A stretch of 64,000 bases of DNA from an uncultured Pseudomonadales bacterium (GTDB lineage Bacteria > Pseudomonadota > Gammaproteobacteria > Pseudomonadales > Azotimanducaceae): contig CATOTI010000002.1 of NCBI GenBank assembly GCA_951813295.1, forward strand, positions 3,792,522 through 3,856,521, given 5' to 3'. Numbering within the stretch: position 1 is the first letter of the stretch; the number at the start of each line of letters is the position of its first letter. The notes under the pieces are model-generated. The model worked only from the letters and a program-made list of their open reading frames with translations, searched no databases and was not told where the DNA came from. Of this stretch, positions 1 through 8,586 are shown piece after piece. Both the position numbers and the translations under genes were made by a program.

Positions 1-37
1 CATCGGTCTCGTACAGGATGTCTTGATATTCGGGCAT
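1..37 (-). CDS. 5' end of an enoyl-CoA hydratase-like gene (partial)
   Basis: Only the first 12 codons lie in the window; the gene runs leftward off the edge. The start ATG at 37-35 has a very strong purine-rich ribosome site (GGGGGAGGGAG) just upstream. The visible residues, MPEYQDILYETD, resemble the N-termini of crotonase-family enoyl-CoA hydratases, which often begin with a short acidic/aromatic segment followed by an 'ILYE' beta strand. The family call rests on those 12 residues and on the beta-oxidation genes nearby, so it is tentative. It probably shares an operon with the small gene immediately upstream, whose stop lies about 20 bases away. Confidence 0.4.
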   Translation of the reverse strand, partial: MPEYQDILYETD

Positions 38-58
38 TACTCCCTCCCCCTTGGATTC

Positions 59-277
59 TTAAGCCTTGGATTCTTCCATTCGTTCGCGCACCGACCGCTC
101 GAGCACGTCGAGGTTGAGATCGATCTTCGTCTGAGCCGACCACTGTGCCTGCTCGGAGTTGACGGCGTTGACGTTTTCGAACGTCGCAAGCTTGCCGAGG
201 CCACGGCGCTGCCCGAAGACGTGCAACGTTCGTCCGTGTATTTCCCACTGGAACTTGCCGTAGACGCCGCTGTACAT
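59..277 (-). CDS. Small hypothetical protein (72 aa)
   Basis: I do not recognise this family. The reading frame has the GC-rich third positions typical of the surrounding real genes. It encodes a soluble protein with an N-terminal aromatic/glycine-rich part (SGVYGKFQW) and a charged, probably helical C-terminus rich in Glu and Arg. There is no signal peptide or membrane segment. The ATG at 277 lacks a clear Shine-Dalgarno; the frame stays open upstream without an obvious better start. Its stop is about 20 bases before the next leftward gene, suggesting a two-gene operon, divergent from the thiolase-like gene at 402. It could still be a chance frame. Confidence 0.5.
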   Translation of the reverse strand: MYSGVYGKFQWEIHGRTLHVFGQRRGLGKLATFENVNAVNSEQAQWSAQTKIDLNLDVLERSVRERMEESKA

Positions 278-401
278 CGAGTCATCCGCGAGAACGAAGC
301 GACAATGTAGAGCGGTTTGGCGGTTGCCACAATTCGTCGAGATGGCGGCTCCGCGTCGGCCGATGCGACACTAGTGTGATGCCCTGACGTGGAGAAGCGC
401 G

Positions 402-1868
402 ATGAACCCGAGAACGCCGGTGCTGGTGGGTGTTGGCCAGGTGCTCAATCGAATCGAGACGCTCGATGACGCCATGGAGCCCCTCGCGATGATGTTCGAG
501 GCGATCGATCGGGCCGTTGCGGACACGGGCACCGGCGGGTTTCTCGACCAGGTGCAATCGGTGCGAGTGATCCGCGGCGTCTGGAGTTACGAGAATCCCG
601 CCCGCTTGATCGCCGAGAAGATCGGGGCGCCGAACGCACAGACGGTCGGCACGCTGTTCGGAGGCAACCAGAACCAGGCGATCGTCAATCACACCGCCGA
701 CGCGATTCTCGCGGGTGAACTCGATCTCGTGCTGATCACGGGAGCCGAGAACGGCTATTCCGCCAACAAAGCGCGCAAGGCCGGTGTGGAACTCGAAGCG
801 ACCGAAGCTCCGGGAACGCCGGATCTCGTACTCGGTGCTCAAAAGCCCGAACACCACGACTTCGAGGTCGCCAAAGGCATTCGTCAGGCGATCCAGGTCT
901 ACCCGATGTACGACAACGCGATTCGCCACGAACGCGGCGAGACGCTCGACGAACATCTGGCGCGTGTGTCGGCGCTCTGGGCGCGATTCAACGACGTCGC
1001 CGTCGGCAACCCCAATGCGTGGGTGCGAGAGGACTTGAGCGCGACGGAGATTGGCAGGGCCTCGGCGACCAACCGCCAGATCAGCTTCCCGTACACGAAG
1101 CTCATGAACGCCAACATGATGGTCGACATGGGCGCGGCGCTGATCCTGTGTTCGGTCGCGAAAGCACGCGCGCTCGGCATTGCCGAGGACCGTTGGGTCT
1201 ACCCGCACGTCGGCACGCAGGGCTACGACCACTTTTCGGCGTCGGTGCGTGAGTCTTTCACGCGCTCGCCCGGGATTCGGATCACGGGCGGACGGGCGAT
1301 GGAACTCTCGGGCATCAATCCCGACGATCTCGATTTCGTCGATCTCTACAGCTGTTTCCCGTCAGCGGTACAGGTGGCGGCGCGCGAACTGGGCCTCTCG
1401 GAAGAGCGCCCGTTGACGGTCACCGGCGGGCTGACGTTCGGCGGTGGCCCACTCAACAACTACGTGATGCACTCGATCGCACGCACGGTCGAACTCTTGC
1501 GCGAAAAACCCGGTGGTAAAGCGTTGGTGACCGCCAACGGCGGCAACCTCTACAAGCACGTGCATGGGATCTATTCGAGCGCGCCGCCGTCTCGCGATTT
1601 TCAGCACGCCAACGTGCAAGACGAGATCGACGCGTTACCGTCCCGTGAAGTGCTCGAGCGCCATGTCGGCGACGTGACCATCGAGTCGTACACGGTGATG
1701 TATGCCGGCGATGAACCGGCGGTCGGCCACGTGGCTTGCCTCACGGCCGAAGGGAACAGGACCTGGGTGAATACGAACGACCGTGATCTGATGAGCGCGA
1801 TGACGACGGAAGAGTTCTGTGGTCGCGCGGCGTCGGTGTCGGCTGCGGGAGAACTGGCGATTCGCTGA
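402..1868 (+). CDS. Thiolase-like acetyl-CoA acetyltransferase family protein
   Basis: This 488-residue protein matches the SCP-x/'acetyl-CoA acetyltransferase' branch of the thiolase superfamily. Landmarks are the N-terminal VLVGVGQV strand, a GGNQNQ segment near residues 87-92, the DLYSCFPSA motif in the second half, a GGLTFGGGPLNNY glycine loop with the following HSIA, and NGGNLYKH near residue 385. The Cys nucleophile of classical thiolases is not seen at the GGN segment, so the enzyme may use another residue or act mainly as an acyl-CoA-binding or transfer protein. An ATG with GGAGAAG upstream supports the start. It heads an operon with an alpha/beta hydrolase and an amidohydrolase, which suggests breakdown of an acyl or carboxylic compound. 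The substrate is unknown. Confidence 0.85.
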   Translation: MNPRTPVLVGVGQVLNRIETLDDAMEPLAMMFEAIDRAVADTGTGGFLDQVQSVRVIRGVWSYENPARLIAEKIGAPNAQTVGTLFGGNQNQAIVNHTADAILAGELDLVLITGAENGYSANKARKAGVELEATEAPGTPDLVLGAQKPEHHDFEVAKGIRQAIQVYPMYDNAIRHERGETLDEHLARVSALWARFNDVAVGNPNAWVREDLSATEIGRASATNRQISFPYTKLMNANMMVDMGAALILCSVAKARALGIAEDRWVYPHVGTQGYDHFSASVRESFTRSPGIRITGGRAMELSGINPDDLDFVDLYSCFPSAVQVAARELGLSEERPLTVTGGLTFGGGPLNNYVMHSIARTVELLREKPGGKALVTANGGNLYKHVHGIYSSAPPSRDFQHANVQDEIDALPSREVLERHVGDVTIESYTVMYAGDEPAVGHVACLTAEGNRTWVNTNDRDLMSAMTTEEFCGRAASVSAAGELAIR

Positions 1869-1911
1869 TGGCGTCGATCATTCGGCATTTGGGGACATGG
1901 AAGGAGGGCTG

Positions 1912-2631
1912 ATGGCCTTTTTTGAACGCGACGGGGTACGGCTCTATTTCGAGGAACACGGCGAAGGCTTCCCCGTTCTCCTCTTCGCGCCAGGCGGCAT
2001 GCGCTCGGCGGCGAGTTTCTGGCGTGGCGCCGAGTGGGATCCGATCGAGACCCTCAAACCGCACTTCCGCGTGATCGCGATGGATCAGCGCAATGCGGGA
2101 CAGTCCACCGCACCGGTGTCGGCGAGCGATGGCTGGGACACCTACACGGCTGACCATCTCGCGTTGCTTGATCATTTGGGCATCGAGCGCACGCACGTGC
2201 TCGGCGGATGTATCGGCGGCCCCTATTGCTTTGGCGTGATGGCAGCGGCGCGAGAGCGGGTTGCGGCCGCCGTACTGCAGCAATCGATCGGTGACGACGG
2301 CAACAACCGTGAGCTTTTCTACGAGATGTTCGATATCTGGGCTGCGGGCCTGAAAGCCGATCATCCGGCGTTGACCGACGATGATTGGGCCAGCTTTCGC
2401 TCGAACATGTTCGATCCGACTTTCGTCTACAACGTCGATCGCAACTTCGTTGCGGGCTGCGACGTGCCGATGCTCGTTTTGATGGGTGCCGATCCCTATC
2501 ACCCCGAGGTGACCTCGCGTGAGATTGCCGACCTCGCGCCGAACGCGGCGCTGATGGAATCCTGGAAGAACCCGGATGCCGATGGAACGCGTGAGCGCGT
2601 GATCGATTTCCTGCGCAGTCATACACCGTGA
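1912..2631 (+). CDS. Alpha/beta hydrolase with a Cys in the nucleophile elbow
   Basis: This is a 239-residue alpha/beta-hydrolase-fold protein. The frame is open further upstream, but the ATG at 1912 is preceded by AAGGAGGG and is the natural start. The oxyanion strand LLFAPGG and the helical segment with DQRNAGQS are as expected for the fold. The nucleophile elbow reads G-G-C-I-G-G (residues 98-103), placing Cys100 where Ser is usual, as in dienelactone hydrolases. A plausible acid residue lies in GADPYHPE. The usual terminal catalytic His is not obvious, since the segment WKNPDADG lacks it. The stop overlaps the GTG of the next gene by four bases, so translation is probably coupled. The substrate is unknown. 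Confidence 0.85.
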   Translation: MAFFERDGVRLYFEEHGEGFPVLLFAPGGMRSAASFWRGAEWDPIETLKPHFRVIAMDQRNAGQSTAPVSASDGWDTYTADHLALLDHLGIERTHVLGGCIGGPYCFGVMAAARERVAAAVLQQSIGDDGNNRELFYEMFDIWAAGLKADHPALTDDDWASFRSNMFDPTFVYNVDRNFVAGCDVPMLVLMGADPYHPEVTSREIADLAPNAALMESWKNPDADGTRERVIDFLRSHTP

Positions 2632-3647
2632 GCAAGCTCGACTACGCCGCGGGGCAAGACCACGAGGAATGGCTCGGACGCGTCGTGGAAGAGATCCTCG
2701 AGCCCGACCTCGAGATCGTCGATGCGCATCACCACCTCTGGATTCGTGACGGCGCTCCTTATCTCTTCGATGAGCTCGAGGCGGATCTCACGAGCGGCCA
2801 TCGTGTCGTCAGTACCGTTTTCGCGGAATGCCATTCGATGTATCGCGCGAGCGGACCCGTGGCGGAACGATCGATCGGCGAAACCGAATTCGTCGCGGGT
2901 ATTGCCGCAATGAGTGCGAGTGGGCAGTACAGCGCGACCCGCGTTTGCGAGGCGATGTTCGGCAACGTCGACCTGACATTGGGTGAACGGGTCGATTCGA
3001 TCCTCGAAGCGCATGTCGGCGCCGCGGGTGGCCGGTTTCGTGGTGTGCGGCTCTCCTGTGGCTGGGACGAGAGCGAAGGTGTTCGCCGCGTGGCGGATCG
3101 ACCGGGAGTTTTGCTCGAAGACACCACGCAAGCGGCGCTCGGCGTGTTGGCGGACAAAGCATTGTCGCTCGATGTCTGGCTCTATCACCCGCAACTCGCG
3201 GAAGTGGCGGAGACCGCGGCTGCGCATCCCGATCTCGTGATCGTTCTCAACCACATCGGCACACCGATCCTCGGCGGACCGTACAAAGGACGTGATGACG
3301 AAGTCTTTCGTGACTGGAAGAACGGCATCGCGCGTGTCGCGGAACACGACAACGTGGTGATGAAACTCGGTGCGATTCCCATGCGGCGAGCACCGGATGC
3401 CGACCGCTCGAAACCGCCGGGTTCTGCTGAAGCGGCGGATGCGTGGCGACCCTGGATCGAAGCCTGCATCGAGGCGTTTGGTGCGGAGCGTTGTCTCTTC
3501 GAGAGCAACTTCCCGGTACAGAAGAATTGGACGAGCTACGCGGTTGTATGGAACGCGTTCAAGCGGATCGTCGCGGGCGCTTCCGACGCGGACAAACGGT
3601 CGCTCTTTGCCGCCACGGCGCAGCGCGCCTATCGCCTGACCGTCTGA
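2628..3647 (+). CDS. Amidohydrolase family 2 (metal-dependent TIM-barrel hydrolase)
   Basis: This 339-residue protein has the hallmarks of the amidohydrolase-2 family: a metal-binding DAHHHLW motif at residues 32-38, central His residues in VWLYHP and LNHIGTP strands, and the C-terminal FESNFPVQK strand that carries a metal/catalytic position. Family members are lactonases, decarboxylases or hydrolases of cyclic carboxylates. The start is GTG at 2628, inside the GTGA overlap with the upstream hydrolase. Operon context with the thiolase-like protein and the hydrolase suggests ring-opening or hydrolysis steps in a catabolic route. The precise substrate cannot be read from the sequence. Confidence 0.88.
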   Translation: MSKLDYAAGQDHEEWLGRVVEEILEPDLEIVDAHHHLWIRDGAPYLFDELEADLTSGHRVVSTVFAECHSMYRASGPVAERSIGETEFVAGIAAMSASGQYSATRVCEAMFGNVDLTLGERVDSILEAHVGAAGGRFRGVRLSCGWDESEGVRRVADRPGVLLEDTTQAALGVLADKALSLDVWLYHPQLAEVAETAAAHPDLVIVLNHIGTPILGGPYKGRDDEVFRDWKNGIARVAEHDNVVMKLGAIPMRRAPDADRSKPPGSAEAADAWRPWIEACIEAFGAERCLFESNFPVQKNWTSYAVVWNAFKRIVAGASDADKRSLFAATAQRAYRLTV

Positions 3648-3709
3648 AGGATCGCCCGGGCTCGCTGATTTGCTAGGCTCGCCGCCAAGCAAAGCAACGG
3701 ACGGAACAG

Positions 3710-4465
3710 ATGAGACTGGAAGACGTACGCCATATTGGCGTTCTGGGTGGTGGCGTGATGGGCGGCGGGATAGCCCAGATATTGGCGGGGCTCGCGGGCT
3801 ACAAGGTCACCATTCGCGATCTCACCCAGGAAATCCTCGATGAGACGCGCGAAGAACTGATCGAGCGCAAATGGGGCGTCAAGCGCGCGGTCGAGAAAGG
3901 CAAGCTCAGCTTCGACAACGGCATGCGGGCGATCGAAAACACGGACTTCACGCTCGACCTCGCTGATCTCGCGGACTGTGATCTCATCATCGAGGCGGTG
4001 CCCGAAAAGCTCGAACTCAAGCAAGCCGTGTTCGAGGAACTTGACGGCGTGGCGAAGGCCGACTGCATTTTTGCTTCGAACACCTCCGGCTTCGTGATCG
4101 CGGAGCTGGCCGAGAAGGTGAGCGATGAACGCAAGAAGAATTTCATCGGCATGCACTTTTCGAACCCCGTGCCGGTGATGCGCATGCTCGAGGTGATCAC
4201 GACCGACGAGTCGGACCCGGAAGTCGGTGAGATCGCCAAGGCCGTCGGTGAAGCAGCGGGCCGGGCGGTGTCGATGGTCAAGGATAAGGCGGGTACTTAC
4301 GGCTTCATCCTGAATCGTGTGTTCGCCGCCGCGGCGCGTGAGGCGCGACAGATCGTCGAGGATGGACTGGCGACGCCCGAAGACGTCGACAAAGCGATGA
4401 TCACCGGGCGCAACTGGCCGGCGGCCTTTTTCGGTTCGCGAGGCGGTATTGGCAAGCAGTGGTAG
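3710..4465 (+). CDS. 3-hydroxyacyl-CoA dehydrogenase (short C-terminus)
   Basis: NAD-dependent oxidation of 3-hydroxyacyl-CoA, a beta-oxidation step. The N-terminal Rossmann motif GGGVMG (residues 13-18), the IIEAVPE strand, the SNTSG segment (catalytic Ser region), GMHFSNPVP (catalytic His region) and DKAGTYGFILNRV at the domain boundary are all present. At 251 residues it is shorter than the usual 280-310; the C-terminal helical domain ends early at GGIGKQW. That ending is in frame and looks organised, so I read it as a natural short form rather than a truncation. The ATG at 3710 follows GGACGGAAC. It is separated by 62 bases from the upstream operon and followed by the hairpin-repeat region. 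Confidence 0.88.
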   Translation: MRLEDVRHIGVLGGGVMGGGIAQILAGLAGYKVTIRDLTQEILDETREELIERKWGVKRAVEKGKLSFDNGMRAIENTDFTLDLADLADCDLIIEAVPEKLELKQAVFEELDGVAKADCIFASNTSGFVIAELAEKVSDERKKNFIGMHFSNPVPVMRMLEVITTDESDPEVGEIAKAVGEAAGRAVSMVKDKAGTYGFILNRVFAAAAREARQIVEDGLATPEDVDKAMITGRNWPAAFFGSRGGIGKQW

Positions 4466-4468
4466 CGG

Positions 4469-4661
4469 CGAACCGCTTTGCGGTTCGTTGGCAGTTTCGC
4501 GCTTTGCGAGAAACTGCTGGGCGCGCGGATATCGCTCGCCGCCTTCGGCGGCACGTTGGCAGTTTCTCGCTTTGCGAGAAACTGCTGGGTGTGTGCCCGA
4601 TTGCAGTGTCGGTGCCGCCGTTGGCGGCACGTTGGCAGTTTCTCGCGTGGCGAGAAACTGC
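4469..4661. repeat. Three tandem composite hairpin units
   Basis: Each unit is a small GC-rich hairpin followed after 3-6 bases by a larger hairpin. Small hairpins: 4469-4487 (CGAACCGC stem), 4538-4552 (GCCGCC stem) and 4613-4629 (TGCCGCC stem). Large hairpins: 4491-4517, 4559-4585 and 4635-4661, each with stem GCAGTTTCTCGC paired to GCGAGAAACTGC. The second and third stems are perfect over 12 bp with loops TTT and GTG; the first has one mismatch. Successive large hairpins start 68 and 76 bases apart. The structure resembles REP/BIME-type extragenic palindromes or a processed RNA. Reading frames through it are repeat artefacts. Confidence 0.85.
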
Positions 4662-4724
4662 TGGGCGCTTGAACTTGAACTGAGCACAGACCGCTAGCGT
4701 TGCGGAATTTCAGGGCCGATAACT

Positions 4725-7010
4725 ATGACCGATGAATGGCACGCGACCGCGTGCAATCTCTGCTACGTGAATTGCGGGATTCTGGCAAAGCTTGACGAAA
4801 CGGGACGCGTGATCGAAAAGATCAAAGGCGACCGGGAGCACCCGGTATCGCGCGGCTACACCTGCAACAAAGCAGCGCGGATCAACTTTTACCAGAACGG
4901 TCGAGATCGCCTGACGAGTCCGCTCCGGCGTCGTGACGACGGCACGTTCGAAGAGATCGATTGGGACACGGCGATTGTCGAAGTCGCCCAGGGGTTCCGG
5001 GCGATTCAGGAGCAATACGGCGGCGACAAGATGCTCTACTACGGTGGTGGTGGGCAGGGCAATCACCTCGGCGGCAGCTACGCACGCTCGGTCGGTCCGG
5101 CGGTTGGCGCGAGCTACAGCTCGAACGCATTAGCGCAGGAAAAGACGGGCCTCGCGTGGATGAACGGGCGCATGCTCGGCGGTTCCTGGCACGGTGATTT
5201 CGACCACTGCGACGTGGCGCTCATCATCGGCAAGAATCCGTGGCAATCGAACGGTATGCAGCGTGCGCGGATCCACATGCGCGATATCGGGCGTGATCCC
5301 GAGCGCACGCTGATCGTTCTCGACCCGCGCCGCACGGAGACGGCAGAACGAGCCGATATCCATGTTGCTCTGAAGCCGGGCACGGACGTCTGGTGCATCA
5401 GCGCAATCCTAGGCCGGCTCGTGCAAACGGATCGCATCGCAACGGATTGGCTCGACGAACACGCGACGGGCTACGAGCGGCTGATCGAACAGCTTGCTGA
5501 AGTCCCGGTGGAGGAATATGCAGCCTTCGCCGGCGTCCCGATCGAGCAAATCGATGCGGTAGCGGACGCGCTTAGCGGCACGAATCGTATAGCGGTGGCG
5601 GAAGACCTAGGCATCGAAATGTCGCCGCATTCGACCCTCTGCAGCTACCTCAACATTCTGATTTTCCTGCTGACGGGTGCTTACGGTGTCGAAGGCGGCG
5701 TGTATCTCGTTACGGGAATCACCGGCGGATTCATTCTCGACGGTGGCGCAGGCACGTCGGACGACGATGGCTATGAGGTCGCCGGACCGCGAACGCCCGT
5801 GACGGGTGCGCGAATCGTTCAGGGCCTCGTCCCCTGTAACTCGATCCCCGAGGAAATACTCACCGATCACCCTGATCGATTCCGGGCGATGCTGATCGAA
5901 AGTGCGAACCCGCTGCATTCACTCGCTGACACCAGCCGTTTCCGCGAGGCGATGGAGGCGCTCGAGCATGTCGTCGTGATCGACGTTGCGATGACGGAGA
6001 CGGCAAAGATGGCCGACTACGTCCTACCCGCGTCGTCTCAGTACGAGAAGTTCGAGGCGACCTTCTTTCCCATGGAGTTCCCGGAGAACTTTTTTCATCT
6101 GCGTCGACCGCTGATGGATCCCTTGCCGGGCACATTACCGGAGGCCGAGATTCATGCGCGCTTGGTCGAAGCGCTCGGCGTTTTCGAGCCGGGTGAGCTC
6201 GACGATTTGAAAGCCGCGGCTGAAAACGGGCTCGATGCCTACGCCGCCGCGATGTTACCGAAGATCATGGATGCCAAGATCAACACCTACCTGCCCTACG
6301 TGCTGTATCGCACTTTGGGCCCGAGCCTACCGCACGGTGCCGCCGATGCGGCGTCGCTCTGGGGCTTGTGTCAGCACCTCGCGATGAAGCTACCCGATCA
6401 CGTGCGCGCCGCGGGCCACGAAGGTGACGGCCCGGCGCTCGGAAACGCGCTTTTTCAGGCCATCCTCGACAGTCCGTCGGGGGTGATCATCCTGAAAGGC
6501 GAAGTCGGTGACGCGACGCAGTGGCGCCGCCCCGACGGCAAAGTGAATCTCATGGTCGGCGAGATGAGCGACGAGTTCGCCAAACTCGGCGACTTCGAGT
6601 TGCCCGGATCGAGTGATGAGTTTCCGCTCGTCCTCGCAGCCGGTGAACGGCGTTCCTACACCGCGAACACGATCATTCGTGACCCGGCCTGGATGAAGAG
6701 CAACAACCCGGTTTCGCTCACGATCCATCCGGTTGACGCGGGCAAGTTCGGCGTCGCCGACGCGAGCATTGCCCGGCTCGTCACGAAACGGGGCGAAGCG
6801 TTGGTGCAGGTCGAGTTCGACGACCGCATGCTCGAAGGCACGATCTCGTTGCCCAATGGCCAGGGAATGACCTATCCCGATGGCATGGGCGCTGAGCCGC
6901 GAACGGGCGTCTATCTGAACGAACTGACGGACCTCGAGGATCGAGATCCGTTCGTCGGAACGCCGTGGCACAAACACGTACGCGCGCGACTGGAACGTGT
7001 TTCCGCTTGA
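4725..7010 (+). CDS. Molybdopterin-dependent oxidoreductase with one [4Fe-4S] cluster
   Basis: This 761-residue protein belongs to the DMSO-reductase superfamily (formate dehydrogenase/nitrate reductase-like catalytic subunits). The N-terminal Cys set C10-x2-C13-x3-C17-x29-C47 binds a 4Fe-4S cluster. Superfamily landmarks follow: GKNPWQS, the LDPRRTETA strand, the MLIESANPLHS segment and a C-terminal molybdopterin dinucleotide-binding domain with GERRSYTANTI and HPVDAGKFG. There is no Tat signal, so it should be cytoplasmic. The region that usually carries the Mo ligand reads GGSWHGDF around residues 152-159, so the ligand is uncertain (Ser154 or none). No electron-transfer partner subunit is adjacent. 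The substrate is unknown. Confidence 0.9.
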   Translation: MTDEWHATACNLCYVNCGILAKLDETGRVIEKIKGDREHPVSRGYTCNKAARINFYQNGRDRLTSPLRRRDDGTFEEIDWDTAIVEVAQGFRAIQEQYGGDKMLYYGGGGQGNHLGGSYARSVGPAVGASYSSNALAQEKTGLAWMNGRMLGGSWHGDFDHCDVALIIGKNPWQSNGMQRARIHMRDIGRDPERTLIVLDPRRTETAERADIHVALKPGTDVWCISAILGRLVQTDRIATDWLDEHATGYERLIEQLAEVPVEEYAAFAGVPIEQIDAVADALSGTNRIAVAEDLGIEMSPHSTLCSYLNILIFLLTGAYGVEGGVYLVTGITGGFILDGGAGTSDDDGYEVAGPRTPVTGARIVQGLVPCNSIPEEILTDHPDRFRAMLIESANPLHSLADTSRFREAMEALEHVVVIDVAMTETAKMADYVLPASSQYEKFEATFFPMEFPENFFHLRRPLMDPLPGTLPEAEIHARLVEALGVFEPGELDDLKAAAENGLDAYAAAMLPKIMDAKINTYLPYVLYRTLGPSLPHGAADAASLWGLCQHLAMKLPDHVRAAGHEGDGPALGNALFQAILDSPSGVIILKGEVGDATQWRRPDGKVNLMVGEMSDEFAKLGDFELPGSSDEFPLVLAAGERRSYTANTIIRDPAWMKSNNPVSLTIHPVDAGKFGVADASIARLVTKRGEALVQVEFDDRMLEGTISLPNGQGMTYPDGMGAEPRTGVYLNELTDLEDRDPFVGTPWHKHVRARLERVSA

Positions 7011-7058
7011 AGCTGGGGAGGCATCAGCTCGAGCGGGGAGTTTTTCGCGCCTTCTCGC

Positions 7059-8138
7059 TCAGGGCTCGACGCGTCGAAGCGGCCACGCCCCGGAGACATG
7101 GACTTCGGACAGACTGACGACGTCTCCCGCGTCATTGCGATTGAAAATCCAGCCCAGGCCTAAGCTGCTGTCGAACGCGTTTTCGGACTGGGCAACGAGC
7201 AGGGTCACATCAAAGTCGTTGTTGCCTCCACTCAAAGAATAGCGGGGTATTCGCTTGAGTAGGAGTTCACCGTTCTCAACGGTGACCTCTGCCGTGACCG
7301 GGCGACTACCCCAGAAACCTCGGTACACACCCACATAGTCCCGTAAGCGTTCCTCGGGAACGAAAACCGCTTTCTTCTCGGATTGCTGCAACTCGCCCGT
7401 GTAGTGACGCTGTCCTGTTTTGGACTCGGCACAGACGACCTCGAACATGGTTGCTTCCGGTAGTAGCGCCAGGTCGATGGTTGCCTGGACCGATCCACCG
7501 ACGAATGTCGCCGGGTCCTCGTAGGTGACTTCGAGTTGCATATGGCCGTAATCCAGGCGCGTGTAGCGCTCCGTGATGTGCAGCTGATCGGTATGGTGGT
7601 GGCCTTTCTGCGTCAGCCATGTCTTCGCGTTGAAGCCATTACTCTGCACGATCAGCGTGTCGCCTTCCCAGCGACCGATCGAGTAACCCATCCAACTAGG
7701 CAGGACGGTCTCCGCGTCGAGCCCGCGACCGTCCATGTAGATCTGACGATGCGTCATGTCTTCGTTCAGAACCGCAATGACCGCCGGGTGCTGCACGATT
7801 CGACGCATGCCGCCTGCGATGCCTTCTGCTGCCCATGCACCCGGTCCGCTCGGCAGGCAGTGCAGTCGCGGGTCGTTGGTGTAGAAGGTCTCAGTGGCTT
7901 CAGCCATGGCGTCCTGCGCCCAGCCGCGAAGCCTTGATGAGTCGTACAAGCTGCCACTCGCGTCGACCGGCACCCACAGCCCCGAAAGATCCACTCGATC
8001 ATCGTGTGTTTTCGGCGCTGCGGCGGTCATGTCGGGCTGACCATCGTCAGTGCGCGGCACCAGCGGGTACGTCCAGTCGAACCACTGTGCGTAAACGGGT
8101 GTCGAAATCGCCAAAACGATTGCCAATAACTTTCGCAT
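7059..8138 (-). CDS. Secreted conserved protein next to a DUF6152 gene
   Basis: This 359-residue protein starts at ATG 8138 behind GGGAGGGCGC; the frame remains open upstream but the signal peptide MRKLLAIVLAISTPVYAQ fixes the start. The mature part has conserved-looking segments: DLSGLWVP, a RIVQHPAVIAVL strand, MTHRQIYMDGR, PSWMGYSIGRWEGDTLIV and GFNAKTWL. I recognise these from a widespread family of secreted proteins of unknown function often found near DUF6152 proteins. A C-terminal extension of about 100 residues follows. It is divergent from the DUF6152 gene at 8200, with a 61-base shared promoter region. The biochemical function is unknown; a periplasmic location is inferred from the signal peptide. 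Confidence 0.8.
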   Translation of the reverse strand: MRKLLAIVLAISTPVYAQWFDWTYPLVPRTDDGQPDMTAAAPKTHDDRVDLSGLWVPVDASGSLYDSSRLRGWAQDAMAEATETFYTNDPRLHCLPSGPGAWAAEGIAGGMRRIVQHPAVIAVLNEDMTHRQIYMDGRGLDAETVLPSWMGYSIGRWEGDTLIVQSNGFNAKTWLTQKGHHHTDQLHITERYTRLDYGHMQLEVTYEDPATFVGGSVQATIDLALLPEATMFEVVCAESKTGQRHYTGELQQSEKKAVFVPEERLRDYVGVYRGFWGSRPVTAEVTVENGELLLKRIPRYSLSGGNNDFDVTLLVAQSENAFDSSLGLGWIFNRNDAGDVVSLSEVHVSGAWPLRRVEP

Positions 8139-8199
8139 CAGCGCCCTCCCATCTGAGTACGTTACTGTACGCGCCGAAACCAGGAAGGCTGTACGTCGC

Positions 8200-8586
8200 A
8201 TGAAGATACGACTCGCCGCCGGTGCCGCTGTGCTCTTCGCGTCAGTCGGCGCGCTGGCACACCATGCTTTTTCGGCGGAATTCGACGTGAGCCGGCCTGT
8301 CCAGCTCACGGGGCCGGTCGTCGAAATTGAATGGACGAACCCTCATGCCTGGATGCACATCGAGACGGAGGTTGAACAAGGTAAGCCGCAGCGATGGGCC
8401 GTCGAGCTGGTGGGGATCAACGCGCTTGCGCGGTTCGGCTTGACGCGCAAAACGGTGAAGATTGGTGAAGTGTTGACGGTGGTGGGCTTTGGCGCGCGCA
8501 ACGGCAGCAACACTGCCAACGCGTCTTCCATCGCGCGGGCTGAGACCGGTGAGATGCTGTGGGGGAGTCAGGCACCCCGTAATTGA
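8200..8586 (+). CDS. DUF6152 family periplasmic protein
   Basis: A 128-residue protein with an N-terminal signal peptide (hydrophobic AAGAAVLFASVGALA) followed by the HHAFSAEFD start of the mature domain and the WTNPHAWMHI segment typical of DUF6152. The remainder is a small beta-rich domain. AGGAAGG lies 10 bases before the ATG. Function is not known; proteins of this family repeatedly sit beside the secreted family encoded divergently at 7059-8138, so the two probably act together outside the cytoplasm. Confidence 0.85.
   Translation: MKIRLAAGAAVLFASVGALAHHAFSAEFDVSRPVQLTGPVVEIEWTNPHAWMHIETEVEQGKPQRWAVELVGINALARFGLTRKTVKIGEVLTVVGFGARNGSNTANASSIARAETGEMLWGSQAPRN

Noticed and set aside
2619-3692. 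A 357-codon antisense frame over the amidohydrolase
   Set aside because: It is complementary to a clear family member and shows no domain; such antisense frames are common in GC-rich DNA.
4469-4661. CRISPR array
   Set aside because: Units are paired hairpins with irregular spacing and no unique spacers; no cas genes are nearby.
4449-4697. Open frames of 64-82 codons through the hairpin-repeat region, reading as repeated ARNCW-like peptides
   Set aside because: The peptides mirror the DNA repeats in several frames and have no ribosome sites; structure is in the nucleic acid.
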